The notes: generated by a model not told the origin, from the letters alone. A stretch of DNA of 64,000 nucleotides from Muricea muricata (GCA_963855995.1 OY979716.1:88747042-88811041); one strand, 5' to 3'; counted from the stretch's first letter, positions 32,976 through 43,731 are shown. Numbers and translations: made by a program.

Positions 32976-33299
32976 ATGTCGAAGCGCATGAAAAGAAGTC
33001 TGCCGTATTTGCAGATTTTGGCCGAAGCTAAACCGAAACTACGAAAGATATTGATCAAAAACGTTCCCGAAAGCGTTATTACCGCTATTTGCGAGTTTTG
33101 TTTGAATACGCTTAAAGGGGTTATTCCGTTAACACCGCGTCAGAAGCGTCGCTTGGTGCCGTACAAGATACAACTCCGTGCGTTGGTAAACAGGAAAGTT
33201 TCTCGAAAACGTAAAAAGACCTATTTGACGCAAAGTCGGAGCCCTTCTACCGTTTGTTTTACCGGCCGCTGTGGGCGCGCTAGGAAGTTTGTTTTAGGC
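32976..33299 (+). pseudogene. Polinton small basic protein with C-terminal membrane segment
   Basis: The product begins with MSKRMKRSLPYLQIL, followed by KPKLRKILIKN, VITAICEFCLNTLKG and PLTPRQKRRLVPYK. This is a conserved small Polinton protein of unknown function. The current frame then reads into unlike sequence. Two bases over, the same DNA encodes a hydrophobic helix with Pro-Ala-Ala-Val-Gly-Ala-Leu and a stop at about 33,296. A frameshift near 33,235 therefore replaced the natural hydrophobic C-terminus and fused this frame to the next gene. A virion or membrane role is inferred. Confidence 0.6.
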
Positions 33300-33926
33300 A
33301 TGAAACACAGTAAGAAATTGGTGTTGATTCCAGAGGAGGCTCTTCAACGATACGAACAAAGGCAGAGACTCGAGACGTCTCCTTTGATGGGCACGACGAT
33401 GCAAAAGGATACGCAAATCTCGGATATTCTTCAACGAGACGATGTGACTGATAATGAAAAACGGAAATTGTTTAATACCTATTTTGAACGTTATTTGGAG
33501 TTGAGACAACAGAAAGAGGAGGCAGTAATGAAAGAGGAACGGCGAGTCGAGTCCCAATTATCCGATGACGCCGTGGTGGAATCCATGCCCATAACAATGC
33601 GCCCGAGAGCGATGGCGCTCTTATCGCATTTGAGAGCAAAACCCGATGTGGTTACGTGGGATAAAACGGGACTGGTGAAAATTGAGGGTGAAACCATCCC
33701 GGGTTCAAACATCTCGGATTTGGTCAGCGATGCTATGAGATCCAGAAAGGATTTTAACCCTACGGGCTCAAAGGAATTTTTCCAGGCATTATCCAAGCTG
33801 AACGTGCCGAAAGATTTGATGAGAAATCACAGAATCGATGGAAAGAAGTGCTGGGTAAAACATCAGGAACAGCGACCACTCCCAAACTCTCAATACATTC
33901 CTCTCCGCAGTTTCAGAAGCTTTTAA
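33300..33926 (+). CDS. Polinton ORF, helical acidic/basic protein of unknown function
   Basis: Starting at the ATG at 33,300 (MKHSKKLVLIPEEAL), the 208-residue product contains a long charged helical region (LFNTYFERYLELRQQKEEAVMKEERR) and a conserved-looking C-terminal domain ending FRSF. Proteins of this style, beginning KKLVLIPEEAL, follow the small basic gene in other Polintons. The function is not known. It is presently in one frame with the gene upstream, which I read as an accidental fusion. Confidence 0.55.
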   Translation: MKHSKKLVLIPEEALQRYEQRQRLETSPLMGTTMQKDTQISDILQRDDVTDNEKRKLFNTYFERYLELRQQKEEAVMKEERRVESQLSDDAVVESMPITMRPRAMALLSHLRAKPDVVTWDKTGLVKIEGETIPGSNISDLVSDAMRSRKDFNPTGSKEFFQALSKLNVPKDLMRNHRIDGKKCWVKHQEQRPLPNSQYIPLRSFRSF

Positions 33927-34075
33927 AATCGCACGAAGAAAAAGCCACGCCTAAAAAGCGCTGGAAAAATATTAACTTTTTGTAAAACGTATTGTTATTC
34001 AATAAATTGTTGGTAAAGGTATATGCGTTATTTGGATTAAATCAGGACACACACGCACGCATTTTACAACAATAT

Positions 34076-34591
34076 TTATTCAATCAACTTCTTACAACAC
34101 TGGACAAAGCCAGCATCAGGTTGTTTTAATGCGGCTCTATAACGAGCCTTAACAAACCATAATACTTTGGAATCATTTAACACGGTATCGTTACAAAATA
34201 ATTGTACAATCTTCTTCATGCTATATCCGCGGGCTCTATGGGCCACGTAGAATATACAATAGTGTCCACACACGTCGGACCAATCGCTTTGCAATTTGCG
34301 CTCGTTCCACTCCCACTCATCACAATGCTTGTTCATAAACTCCGTAAAAACAGGTCCGTAGAATTCCGGCGGTTTGCCATTAGAGTCAAACCATTCACCA
34401 TTTTGCGGAGACGTTAAGAATATACCAATCCAGCGCGTCCCCGGTTTTGTGCTTGGGTCGGTGTTGACGACGAGCCCGCACGGGTACCTGTCGATCGTCC
34501 GGGGAAGTTTGTCGCTCGGAAACACCCCGCAAAACTTTTTGCTTGTTTTAGGATCGTGCCCTAACGCATACGCAATTTGAGCAGTGTTCAT
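34076..34591 (-). pseudogene. Polinton adenovirus-type cysteine protease (maturation protease)
   Basis: A complete 171-codon frame begins MNTAQIAYALG. The fold follows adenain/ULP1: GTRWIGIFL where the catalytic His should precede the Trp, GEWFDSNG with the Asp, LQSDWSDVCGHYC with the oxyanion Gln and the nucleophile Cys. The His position is Arg, so the triad is broken although the frame is open. The enzyme cleaves capsid precursors during virion maturation. It is the first of the rightward block of minus-strand structural genes. Confidence 0.85.
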
Positions 34592-34596
34592 GTCTT

Positions 34597-35915
34597 CTAA
34601 CCAAAATAGTCGTAAATGACGTTTCTTTCAGTATCGATATGAATGGTATTTTCGAATTCGCCGTAACACACGAGACTCACGGCTGCTCTTGGTGCGGTGG
34701 TGAACCTGATCATGATGTCGACTGCGAGATTTCCACGTTGCACCGCATTAAAATGGTCAGAGGATCCGCACATGTCATGTGTTAAGTCGGCAACATACAA
34801 TGCATAACCATTCGCAAAATATGTGCGTGAAATGTCGATTCCACTATCGTAAAATAACTTTCCAGTGCCCGAGAACATGGCGAGGTACGCCTCGATGTAT
34901 CGGGGATTTGCGGCTGCGTAGGAAAGTTGTAGGGGTTTGAAAGGTACTTCTTCTCCGTTGACGGTGATGCCAAGGAAGGAGATGGTATAGGTTTTAAAGT
35001 TGTAAGGGTTTTTCGTGTTGTTGCCGTTGAATGCTGCGCTGTCGACCATTCCGAACACAAACGTTTTCGGCACGAGTCCGTTATAGAGATTATCTTTTCT
35101 CAACGACGGATTTCCTGCCGCAATGATAAAGGTTTTGCACTCCATGCGTCTCACGGGATAGATGGCCGGTCCTTTTTTCAATGCCAGTTCGTGGGCGATG
35201 AAGATGCTTGGGCTCACTTTGACTTTACGTATCTTGAGATAAACTTCGGTCAGTTTCACTCTGTAATCGGCATCGTTCTCGGAAGCCATCAAACAAAATT
35301 CGTTCACGTTGCGATTCAAAATGACTTAAGATCGACAAAACTCAGGAGGAAGCGTTCGCGTCCCCGGTCCCGCCATTTCGAGGCTTCCGCTTTCGTGACT
35401 GAACGTATATCTCTCTTTCAGACCTAGATTGGCGTTAACAGCCGCCAGTGTAGGCTTTGCGACGTCCATCTTGCCTGCTGTATCTTTGTAGAACAGGGCG
35501 GCCGTCAATTGGGACCGTTTTGTCGCAGAACCGTAGTTCAAGAGCGTTTCCAAGTAGGCACGATAGGCATACGTTCCTGTCGCTTAGGTCACTTGTTTTC
35601 TTTGAAAAACACATCGACTTGTTTGAACAAACTGTGCGGGAAAATGTTCACAATGCCTACTCTTTCATCCGCATCAAGATCGGCTCCGTCTGCTTTGGTT
35701 ACTTTTGCGCGGACCACTAAAATGGTCTTGGACAAGTCCGTGTAATCCTCGGTGCCCGGGCAAACAAACGTGATGGGTCCGGCGTCTGAGACACTGGAGA
35801 GGGGTGCGTGGTCAACCCACAATCCGTTTTCCAAACTCACTTGCGTCGGCGGAACAGAAAATAAATCCAGTTCCGTTTTCGTACACTCTCCCGATTTATC
35901 GTGGACGAAATTCAT
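34597..35915 (-). pseudogene. Polinton major capsid protein (double jelly roll)
   Basis: Three minus-strand pieces, 35,589-35,915, 35,326-35,553 and 34,597-35,319, form one hexon-like protein of about 440 residues. The N-terminal part has SGECTKTELDLFSVPPTQ, the middle the LNYGSATKRSQLTAALFYKD loop, and the C-terminal part AIYPVRRMECKTF and SLVCYGEFENTIHID near the end. Frameshifts near 35,585 and 35,325 break it. The order and similarity in style to Polinton capsid genes support the call. The protein would form the icosahedral shell. Confidence 0.85.
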
Positions 35916-35917
35916 AG

Positions 35918-36326
35918 TTAACCAAATATGTCTTGAGGAGATGTTCTCGCTCGCTTGGTCGGTTTACGTTTGGTGACAGAGAGAGATGCCTTTCTCTTTT
36001 TAGCTCTACGCTTACGCGAACGCCTGGTGGATTTAGATCGTCCTCGACCGGTTTGAGCATATCTCTGTGCTCGTTGTATGGCTTGCATTTTTGCAATGTT
36101 CGCACCTTCCAGAGCACGGGCTTTTGCCGCTTGTTTGGGGTTTTTTGCCGGAAAGGACATCACACAGTAAATTCGCACCACTAGTGAGGGCAATTTTTCC
36201 AAGAGCTTTTGCTCCACTTTTTATCATCGGTTTGGCGATCTTTCCAAAACTACGAAACAGACCGCCGAGACCGTAGCCTGTTTGTCCGTATCCTCTCTGT
36301 TAGGAGCTTCCTCTGAACACGGGCAT
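35918..36326 (-). pseudogene. Polinton basic minor virion protein (pVI/pX-like)
   Basis: From an ATG at 36,326 the frame meets a TAA at 36,300-36,302. It then reads a glycine-rich GYGQTGYGLGGLFRSFGK and IKSGAKALGKIALTSGANLL. A frameshift in an A-run near 36,150 leads to KARALEGANIAKMQA and a very basic RSRKRRAKKRK tail. Such small basic, glycine-rich proteins lie between major and minor capsid genes in Polintons and are compared with adenovirus core or membrane-lytic minor proteins. The exact role is inferred. Confidence 0.65.
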
Positions 36327-36387
36327 GCCGCGGCCCTGTTGTTGCTCGGGAAATACTGTATATACGGATTGAACATCTTTAGTCAAA

Positions 36388-37133
36388 CTAGCTCAGCTTT
36401 CTGAAGTATAGTGTCGCTATCACCTTCCCACGTTCAAATGGCACGGGATCACGGGTGTCGGTACTTAAAAGGATTTCAATGTTCTCGAAAGACTTTGTCT
36501 GCACGGGCACGTACTGAATGTTGTTAAACGTTTTCGTGATGACATCACCCGACTTTCCGCTAACAGCGATGGTTCTTAGCAGAGGAACGCTCGTGTTTCC
36601 GACGATTTGCGGTTGAACAATATTGCAATAAACAAAAATGGATGCGATATCATGCAAATCGGACACGTAGGGACTTTCTTTCGATTTTCGGATCTTGATA
36701 TCTCCTTTTTAAAACCAAGCATCTTTGCCAATTGTCCATAAAGCCCGACACAGTGCTTTGCGGCTAAGGCTACGCCTACTTTATGGGTTCGTGGATTAAA
36801 TGAGAACGTGATGTTAGTATTCCACAATTCTTTTTTCATGGCGACATTCATGGATTCGATCAGTTCAGGCATGGTTGTATAGTAGCCGTAATCTACAATG
36901 GCCGAAGACCAAAAGGTTTTTCCACCATCCAAGGAGTAGTAAATATGATTCTGATGGTTTTGTAGAGTGTACCATGTGTAAAAATAGGTAATGGAGTACA
37001 AACCGACTTCCCACTCGCCGTTTAAATCAATAGTTTGCGGAAACTTGACGTAATAACTTCCAATTTTGTTATCGGGATTCACATCCGAGGATGCATTGCT
37101 CGGCAGCGTGAAATAAAAATGCGTTCCGCTCAT
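36388..37133 (-). pseudogene. Polinton minor capsid protein (penton-like, single jelly roll)
   Basis: It starts at MSGTHFYFTLPSNAS (37,133). WEVGLYSITYFYTW and HIYYSLDGGKTFW are typical of Polinton minor capsid proteins. The C-terminal half (36,388-36,666, VYCNIVQPQIVGN) is in another frame after a frameshift near 36,680. The ATG lies three bases after a CAG that may serve as a splice acceptor. It would occupy vertices of the capsid. Confidence 0.8.
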
Positions 37134-37204
37134 GCTGAACGATGAACGAGAATAACACACAAACAACAGATTCACGAGGTTAGGTTTATTTGAGATGCAA
37201 GTAC

Positions 37205-38307
37205 TCACGAATTAAATTTGTTGGGGTAGCCTAACCATTTTACAAGATATTGTACGTTTCTGCCTCTACCGCGTTTTTTCAGAATTTTCTCCACTTCGTA
37301 AACGTCATCGGATTTCATAACCTTTTGCAATTCTTTTTCGTAAAACGTCCCTTTCAATTCTTCGCCGTCGTAATCTTTCAATTTGTACCCGGGCGGATCG
37401 CGGGGAATTTGTTTGCTCACGATAAAAACCTCTTTGGAGAAGTTGGGTAGATATCCTTTTTCAACACGTTTGATTTTACTTATTCTCACTTGATCCCCAA
37501 TCTTGAACTTATACTTTGGATGTTTCACCTCGTCGTGATCATCGTACAGCGTGTGCCATACTTGCTTTTCGTTTTCGAAAGTGACGTCTGCGGGTTTCTT
37601 TTTAATGCTGCGATGAACGGTGTGATTGTACGAGTACACTAAATCACGCAACATGTCGATGTACCGCATGGTTTTCTTTGCCGTAAAGTATCGCCACATC
37701 CTTGTTTTCAGCGTACGTATCAAACGTTCCACGACAGAAGCTTTCGTTTCATTATACGTGTTTTACAATTCAATGTCTTCATCTTTCAATAGCGCTTTAA
37801 AATGTTTGTTGAAAAATTCCGTGCCCTGATCCGTAACGATCTTTTCGGGTTTGCGCCCATTAGCCAAAATGATTTTGAAGGCTTCCGCCAGGGAAGGATC
37901 CTTTTTATTTTTCAACGGAACCACCCATGCGTATTTGGAAAACACATCGATGCACACCAACAAGTAGCGATAACCATCGTTAAATTTTTGCATAGACTGC
38001 ATATCGGTCAGATCCATTGGCCACTGTTGATCAATACCGCCCACGATCACGCGATTTCTTTTAAAACGACAACGTATGGGTTTATGGAGAGTGTACGCAT
38101 CTTGTTTCATCATCCATACTTTGATTTTCGTACGGTTTATGTCTCGATAGGTTTGTTGTAGTTTTTGATGGTTTTACTACTGTAGCCCATTTGTAAATGT
38201 CCTTCTACGTTGAGATCGTTTCGGCCAACACTTATACCTATTCTAAACATTTTCTGCCTGTAATGATTTTTGTTGGTCTTTGGATTTTTACTTCCGGATT
38301 GCCCCAT
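37205..38307 (-). pseudogene. Polinton retroviral-type integrase with chromodomain
   Basis: Parts at 38,137-38,307, 37,763-38,113 and 37,205-37,760 make one integrase. WPMDLTDMQ gives the first Asp, KIVTDQGTEF the second and ASVVERLIRTLK the Glu, so the DDE triad remains. A frameshift near 38,130 and a TAA at about 37,760 interrupt it. The C-terminal part has an SH3-like segment (GDQVRISKIKR) and a chromodomain (YEVEKILKKRGRG, YLVKWLGYP). The frame stops right where a GTGAGT donor-like sequence begins (37,208). It would insert the linear element DNA into chromosomes. Confidence 0.88.
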
Positions 38308-38389
38308 GTTTGCGTCACGGGCTCCGCTTCTCAATTGAAAAGAAGAACGTTCTTGCACATCTTTTCATTTAGCATCTAGCGCTCGTACG

Positions 38390-38749
38390 ATGAGGGTGGG
38401 TATCGATGAAAAGGAAATGATTGCACGTTATCGTCGAAAACGTATCAAACGAAAACTCTTAAAAGTTTCCGCTAAGAAAATTGCAAGACATATATTTCGT
38501 CTGGTTCGCGAAAATTGTCAAGGGTGCACGACCACCTATCTCTCTCAAACGCACCACACGTGTTTGTACATGGGAAAGTTTAAACGGCTCGAGTACTTTG
38601 ACGCAGCATTGCAATGTGCTTCGGAAACGGCGGTGATGAAAACGCTTACGGAAAGTCTGAGTGCGGCAGATTTAAGTATTCATGCTCGACATCCCATCGA
38701 ACATTGGAAGTCGGTCTTTTGCGTGGAACAAAAAACGAACAAAAGCTAA
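38390..38749 (+). CDS. Polinton small ORF, basic, unknown
   Basis: An open 119-residue frame. The N-terminal half is very basic (RYRRKRIKRKLLKVSAKKIARH). A small Cys/His cluster follows (ENCQGC, QTHHTCLY). It lies between the divergent integrase and polymerase blocks. I do not recognise the family; a DNA- or RNA-binding role would fit the composition but is not shown. Confidence 0.45.
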   Translation: MRVGIDEKEMIARYRRKRIKRKLLKVSAKKIARHIFRLVRENCQGCTTTYLSQTHHTCLYMGKFKRLEYFDAALQCASETAVMKTLTESLSAADLSIHARHPIEHWKSVFCVEQKTNKS

Positions 38750-38787
38750 AGCTAGAAATTTTGAAAATACTGTAGCGATGACGATCG

Positions 38788-39021
38788 ATGTCGGATTTAA
38801 TGACCAAGAACAAAGTAGTGCTTCGCAAAACCATGGGCGTTACTAATTTCTACTGTAAAGTCATCCTGGAACTAACAACAGAGGAGTTGAAAGTTTCACT
38901 ACGAGAAACACACACCGATAAGAAGTTGACCCAGAAAGTTTGGTGTATATGCGTGCACTACGATTATATCTCAGAAAACTATGACGTCACGGAATTGGAC
39001 GCATTGAAATTTCAATTTTAA
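38788..39021 (+). CDS. Polinton small ORF, 77 aa, unknown
   Basis: An open frame following the basic ORF on the same strand, with VVLRKTMGVTNFYCKVILEL and KVWCICVHYDY. No domain was recognised. It could be a second small accessory gene of the same transcript. Confidence 0.35.
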   Translation: MSDLMTKNKVVLRKTMGVTNFYCKVILELTTEELKVSLRETHTDKKLTQKVWCICVHYDYISENYDVTELDALKFQF

Positions 39022-39126
39022 ACGATTGCGCTCGTGTGCTTTCCCGTCAGTCGGAGCAAGTGTTTGCGGCGAAAACATGTCGTGGAGAGATATTATTGGT
39101 GTGTGGTTATATAATAAAAAAGATCT

Positions 39127-39318
39127 GTGAATAATTCAACACTGCAATCGATTTTGCTGACGCAAATCATGTTTGAAACATTAAACGGAATATCTGTGCC
39201 TAAAGCACCGCAAGGAAATAATTTTGCTTACTTTATGAATGCTAAAGAGATGGTAATGTGGGAACTCGGTGAAAGAATACAAAACACAATAAATCGCTCG
39301 AAGAACAGACGGGCGTGA
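39127..39318 (+). CDS. Polinton-region small ORF, 63 aa, unknown
   Basis: An open frame with NAKEMVMWELGERIQN near its C-terminus. It precedes the minisatellite. No similarity was recognised, and it may be chance. Confidence 0.2.
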   Translation: MNNSTLQSILLTQIMFETLNGISVPKAPQGNNFAYFMNAKEMVMWELGERIQNTINRSKNRRA

Positions 39319-39439
39319 ACTTGGACCATTATTATAAACTAAATATCAATCAAGATTAGCACGGGAGGGGGAAAGCAAGAGCTTGCCCTGAAAAGATGTT
39401 CACACCACGAAGTTAAGTTGTTTTAAAAACATTGTATTA

Positions 39440-39690
39440 AAAGAACACGCGTATTAAATAATGCTGAGTTAAATAACAGCATATTTACCTATTCTAAGCT
39501 GTGTTAAATAAAAGCATATAATTAAAAGCTGTGTTAAATAACAGCATATTTACCTATCCTAAATAACAGCATATACTTAAAAGCTGTGTTAAATAACAGC
39601 ATATTTACCTATGTTAAAAAACAGCATATAATTAAAAGCTGTGTTAATTAACAGCGTATTTACCTAGCCTATGTTAAGTAACAGCAAAAA
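39440..39690. repeat. Minisatellite of ~38-bp units with GCTGT..ACAGC cores
   Basis: About five to six copies of AGCTGTGTTAAATAACAGC plus ATATTTACCTAT lie in tandem between the plus-strand small ORFs and the 3' end of polB. Each core is a near-palindrome. Confidence 0.75.
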
Positions 39691-40398
39691 CTGTTAGAGA
39701 TTACGAGTGCGTCAAATTAATATCCATAAGGTAATGTCTTGTAATCATCAATGACACGTTTGTTGTAAACAACGCGATAATCTTTTTTCATTCGTTTGGT
39801 TTGTATTTCTTTCGTTCGGGTATTTCTCGTTATTCTAAACGGGATATCCACGGTCACTGTCCCCATCACGCCGCATTCAGCACGAAGAGACACCAACTCG
39901 CACATTGATTGGTATTTCACTTTTTGTCGCGCCGTTAATCTAAGGTGATGCCGCATACTTTAGTATCGGTTTTGTCCCCGCTGGTTTTGTAACAATAATT
40001 CTTCGGTCCTCCCGATGCAAACACGGTAATGTGCTCGCCGCTGAATTCGTCTGTAAGATCGCCGATGTAATTGCCCAATCGAGGTTCGGGTTGGTCGGGT
40101 TGCCTAAGGTAAACGATCAAATCGGTGTCGTAATATAACACGCGTTCTCCTAACATATCGAGTTCGTCGTACAATTGCAATTGTGCATGAGCCGTCGTGA
40201 ACGCAGCAACGATCACGTTTGTGTTGGGATTAACTTCTACAAAGTTTTCACCGTACTCGTATTTGATTTCCATAATGTCCTCGCTCACGTGACCCGCATC
40301 CGTTACGATAACTTCGTCCGACGTCAGGTAATCGAAAAACTGTTGCCGATCGTCAAATTGTTTGGTTTTCGGCATATTGGATCGTTGAGCAAACTTGC

Positions 40399-40467
40399 CT
40401 AAAGAAAAGGAGAATAGTAAGTTTTCTGAAAAAAATAACCCTTGCGATGCAGAACATACTTACTTAC
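40399..40467 (-). other. PolB intron 2 (69 bp, GT-AG)
   Basis: The donor GTAAGTAAG lies inside motif B, and the acceptor is preceded by a pyrimidine tract (TCCTTTTCTTTAG). Splicing preserves frame from FWG to KFAQRSN. Unspliced, the frame stops at once. Confidence 0.85.
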
Positions 40468-41317
40468 CCCAAAACGAATTCAACATGAGCTCGGCCAAAG
40501 CACGTAATCCCGGATTGTAAACAATCTTGGCGGGATCCAATTGAATCCCTTGGTGTTCCAAAATATCGTCCACGTAAGCTTGCTTTCGTTCGTCGGTGAC
40601 GCAGTTTTTGGGATAGTCGCTTGCTTCCAGTTTGATTTTGACAAACGTGTCGATATACTCTTTGAACAGCGTATCGGACTTTTGTGGGAAGTGCCATACT
40701 TCGCGGATTTGAAGCAAACGGTAGCCTTCTTCTAACGCTTTTTCCAATTCGATGGTACACCAGGTTCCTCGAATGGCGCGTTCGGCGTCGTGTCTGATTG
40801 CACGTATCGGCACACGTCCTGCATAACGCAAACATCAATTTGCCTTGAGTACGGTACGGTAACACGAGATGGAACAATGCGTGTGGAGGTACTACGGTGC
40901 ATTTGATCAAACCAAAGTAATTGGAAACGTTTTGGTCAAAGTTTTCGGTAGTGATTTTTGGATGGCCCGTGGGTATGGTTTTGGATCGATTGACGTGGGG
41001 ATACAAGCTGGTGAAATCCACGTACTTGATTTGTTCGTCCCCTTCGCAACGATGATAGACTTTGGAAGCGTTGGTTCGTCCACCGTACAAAGCATCGCGT
41101 GGTTCTAACGGATCGGTAAGATGGTAATGATCAAAGTAATGTTTCATATCTTCGTCTTCCTCCAATGCCCGATTCAAAGCGCATTCCCACATTTCCACGA
41201 CATTGTAACCGTTACGTTTCGGATACTCGGTTTTCTTAACGGTCGCTTGGTAGAGTTCGTCCATGGTGTTGCGATTGACGGAGTTCACGGTATCGTGGCC
41301 ATAACATTTCGGACATC

Positions 41318-41385
41318 CTTTCAAAAAGAGGTTTGTTTTAGCATTTCGTACCCAATAAATACATAAAGGAAAAAAACAAGCTCAC
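41318..41385 (-). other. PolB intron 1 (68 bp, GT-AG)
   Basis: On the minus strand the donor is GTGAGC and the acceptor TTTTTGAAAG. Removing 68 bp joins a His codon plus one base to GATGTCCG and preserves the polymerase frame across a Cys-rich stretch. The intervening sequence has a stop and is AT/T-rich. Confidence 0.75.
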
Positions 41386-43731
41386 CATGCCAAAAACATC
41401 CGTGAAATTCAAATGCCGTATGAATTTCTTCACAATACCCATCCAACCAATAGTCGCCAACGCGCTTCTCGCCGCCGTCGCGTGCGTGTTGAATGTAGAC
41501 GTCGTTCTTTTCGCTCAGATAGGATAACCATTTGTGTGCGATCAGACTGTTTGGCTTTTGGAGTATAACCCATTGGGGGTATGATGGCTATCGTGTCTTT
41601 GAGAAGATATTTGCTACGGTACACCTTATGACACGCAGACGCAATGGTAATGGTACGAAACGGATTGATGTCGGTGATGTCGGTGAAACAGTTCGCGAAA
41701 TTCCAAACAGCAACGGCGTAAAATGTCCACATCCGATCTACAGTAGCTTATGATTTCTTCGTTAAAATTAAACACGTAATTGCTCTCTTTCTTCGACGCG
41801 TGCCATGCCAAAAACGCTTCTCTATCTTTGGCACTCATTCCATTGGGACTGTAATACGGGGTGGGCGGAATGAGTCCGACGTAATTTTCGTTTTCTTTTT
41901 TGTTAAAGAGGTGAGGAAAGTATCCTTTTTCGAGCTCTTCGATTCCAAACGTTTTCGGAAACTTGGCCAATCTCATGGGAATGAAGTTGAGCGAATCGAT
42001 GAATTTAATGTTCAACATGGGAACCTGTAAACTCAAAGTCTTGCCGCCGCGCATAATCACTTCGTACATGACGCCTTGCTCGCGTAAATATTGAAGAACA
42101 AAATAACTGTCGTAGCCTTGGAAATTATGAGCCGTCACGGTGCACCCAATATGATTGTCGGTGAATAACCATTCGCAAAAGTCTTTTTGCGTCGTATCGC
42201 CTTAGAAAATCCATTCGTCGTCCGCTTCGTTCTGTACGACACACAAGTTCGGTTCGTGTGTTCCGTTTTCTTGTCGACACTCGAGATCAAAAAACAAGAG
42301 AACGGTTAATGTTTCTTCAACGGTTTCGTCCTCGTCTTCGTTATTACCTACACGGCATTCCGTATCGAAAAACCCACCTTCTTCTTCGGAACGACTTCTC
42401 CTCTTTCTTTTCTTGGTTTCGGGCTGAATGAAACAGTAGTGATCTTCCAGCTTGACATACTTACCACAGATCCCACACTTTTTCTTACCGCAATCGCGCT
42501 TTTCGGGCCGTTCCTTGCACACTCGAAAGGATTTCTTGCATTGGGGGCATTTGATCCATCCCTGACACACGGACCAAGCTTTGCCCCTGAGCTCTTTGTG
42601 CTGATCGTAACATTGTTGACTTTTGAACATTCGACTACAATCGTTACAGGGCATCCAGGACAGCTCAGGACAAATGGGATGAGACCCACAACATTTGCAC
42701 GTATTCAGACAAAGGTGTTCCTCCCGATGATCGTACGCATTCTTGCACTCGTGACAATAGTAATTGCGGGCAAAGAAACCAGGCGCCTTTGTAATCACGT
42801 CGTAGTGGTTGTTTTGCATGTACAGATAAATCTTCTTGTCTTTGTCAGGACCACTGTAAATGATGTTGTTGTTGTGCTCTTTCGATACAATATTGATTTG
42901 ATACTCGGCCAAATACGCTTGAAACTGCTTCGCTTCTTCGATACCGCACGGACCCATAGGAAGGCCGGCGTTGGTGTGGAGTTCTTGTGCCATTCGGGTT
43001 TGCATGGATTTTCCATGATCAGCGATACTCTTGTACTGGGGGTTATCATCAGCTTTTGCTTTCGCGACCACAAGCGTACGCGCCATACACAGATTGTCAT
43101 TGTTTTGAATGCGGACGACGGATATCTTTTTCTGCAAATGCTTCTCCAAACTCATTTCGGTATGTTTTCTTCCCTTACCCCCCATGCTCACGTGAATCAC
43201 GTTGACATTGACCGTATCGTTGAGTCGAAAATGTTGATTGGATTGTATCACTCTTTCAACCTCGGACAAGATGCGTTCGGTGGTTAGGGCTTGTGCGGGT
43301 TTAAAGGGAAAAGCGATCGGATATTCCAATTGAGTAGAATGAATAATCATTCGAAATTGGTCGCGGGACGGAATACCCCCCACAGTGTCGTCCAAAATGT
43401 GTTGAAATACTTCGTGGAGTCGTTCGTGTACGTCCTTAATTTTAACGTCAGCCATAATATTGTTGAACCGAAGCGTGTAATTGGTTCCTTTGGTCTTAAA
43501 CTTGTCAATGTTCACCTCCTTAACGTTTTCGATAACGTACGGTCTTTCATCTTTTTCATCGTCGTCGTCGTTAACTTCGGTCGTCGTCGTCGTTCGTTTT
43601 TCACCCCGACCCGCTTGCGACGTCGAAGCGCCTTCATTCACTTTGTCGAATGGTTATTCGTTATACGTGCGTTCCTCGCAGCGACTTGCTTCGATAACAG
43701 GGGAGTTGTCAAGATAGTCTCGTAGAAAGCT

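Larger units (their letters stand above)
39717..43641 (-). pseudogene. Polinton protein-primed DNA polymerase B (three exons)
   Basis: The protein starts at MNEGASTSQAG (43,641). The N-terminal half ends in a cysteine-rich region (CHECKNAYDH, CKCCGSHPIC, CPQCKKSF). The exonuclease follows: LLFFDLECRQ (ExoI), TAHNFQGYDSY (ExoII), YCRSDVDIL (ExoIII). The polymerase has VDFTSLYPHV (motif A), LMLNSFWGK (motif B), YYDTDLIVY at motif C and GGPKNYCY. The Ser usual after DTD is Leu. Two short introns (41,318-41,385 and 40,399-40,467) keep the frame. A TAA at about 42,204 and frameshifts near 41,620, 41,430, 40,835 and 39,945 kill the copy. It replicates the linear element from a protein primer. Confidence 0.9.

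Noticed and set aside
42439-43287. 282-codon plus-strand ORF
   Set aside because: It is antisense to the N-terminal half of polB, which has clear motifs; its hydrophobic composition is a reflection of the opposite strand.
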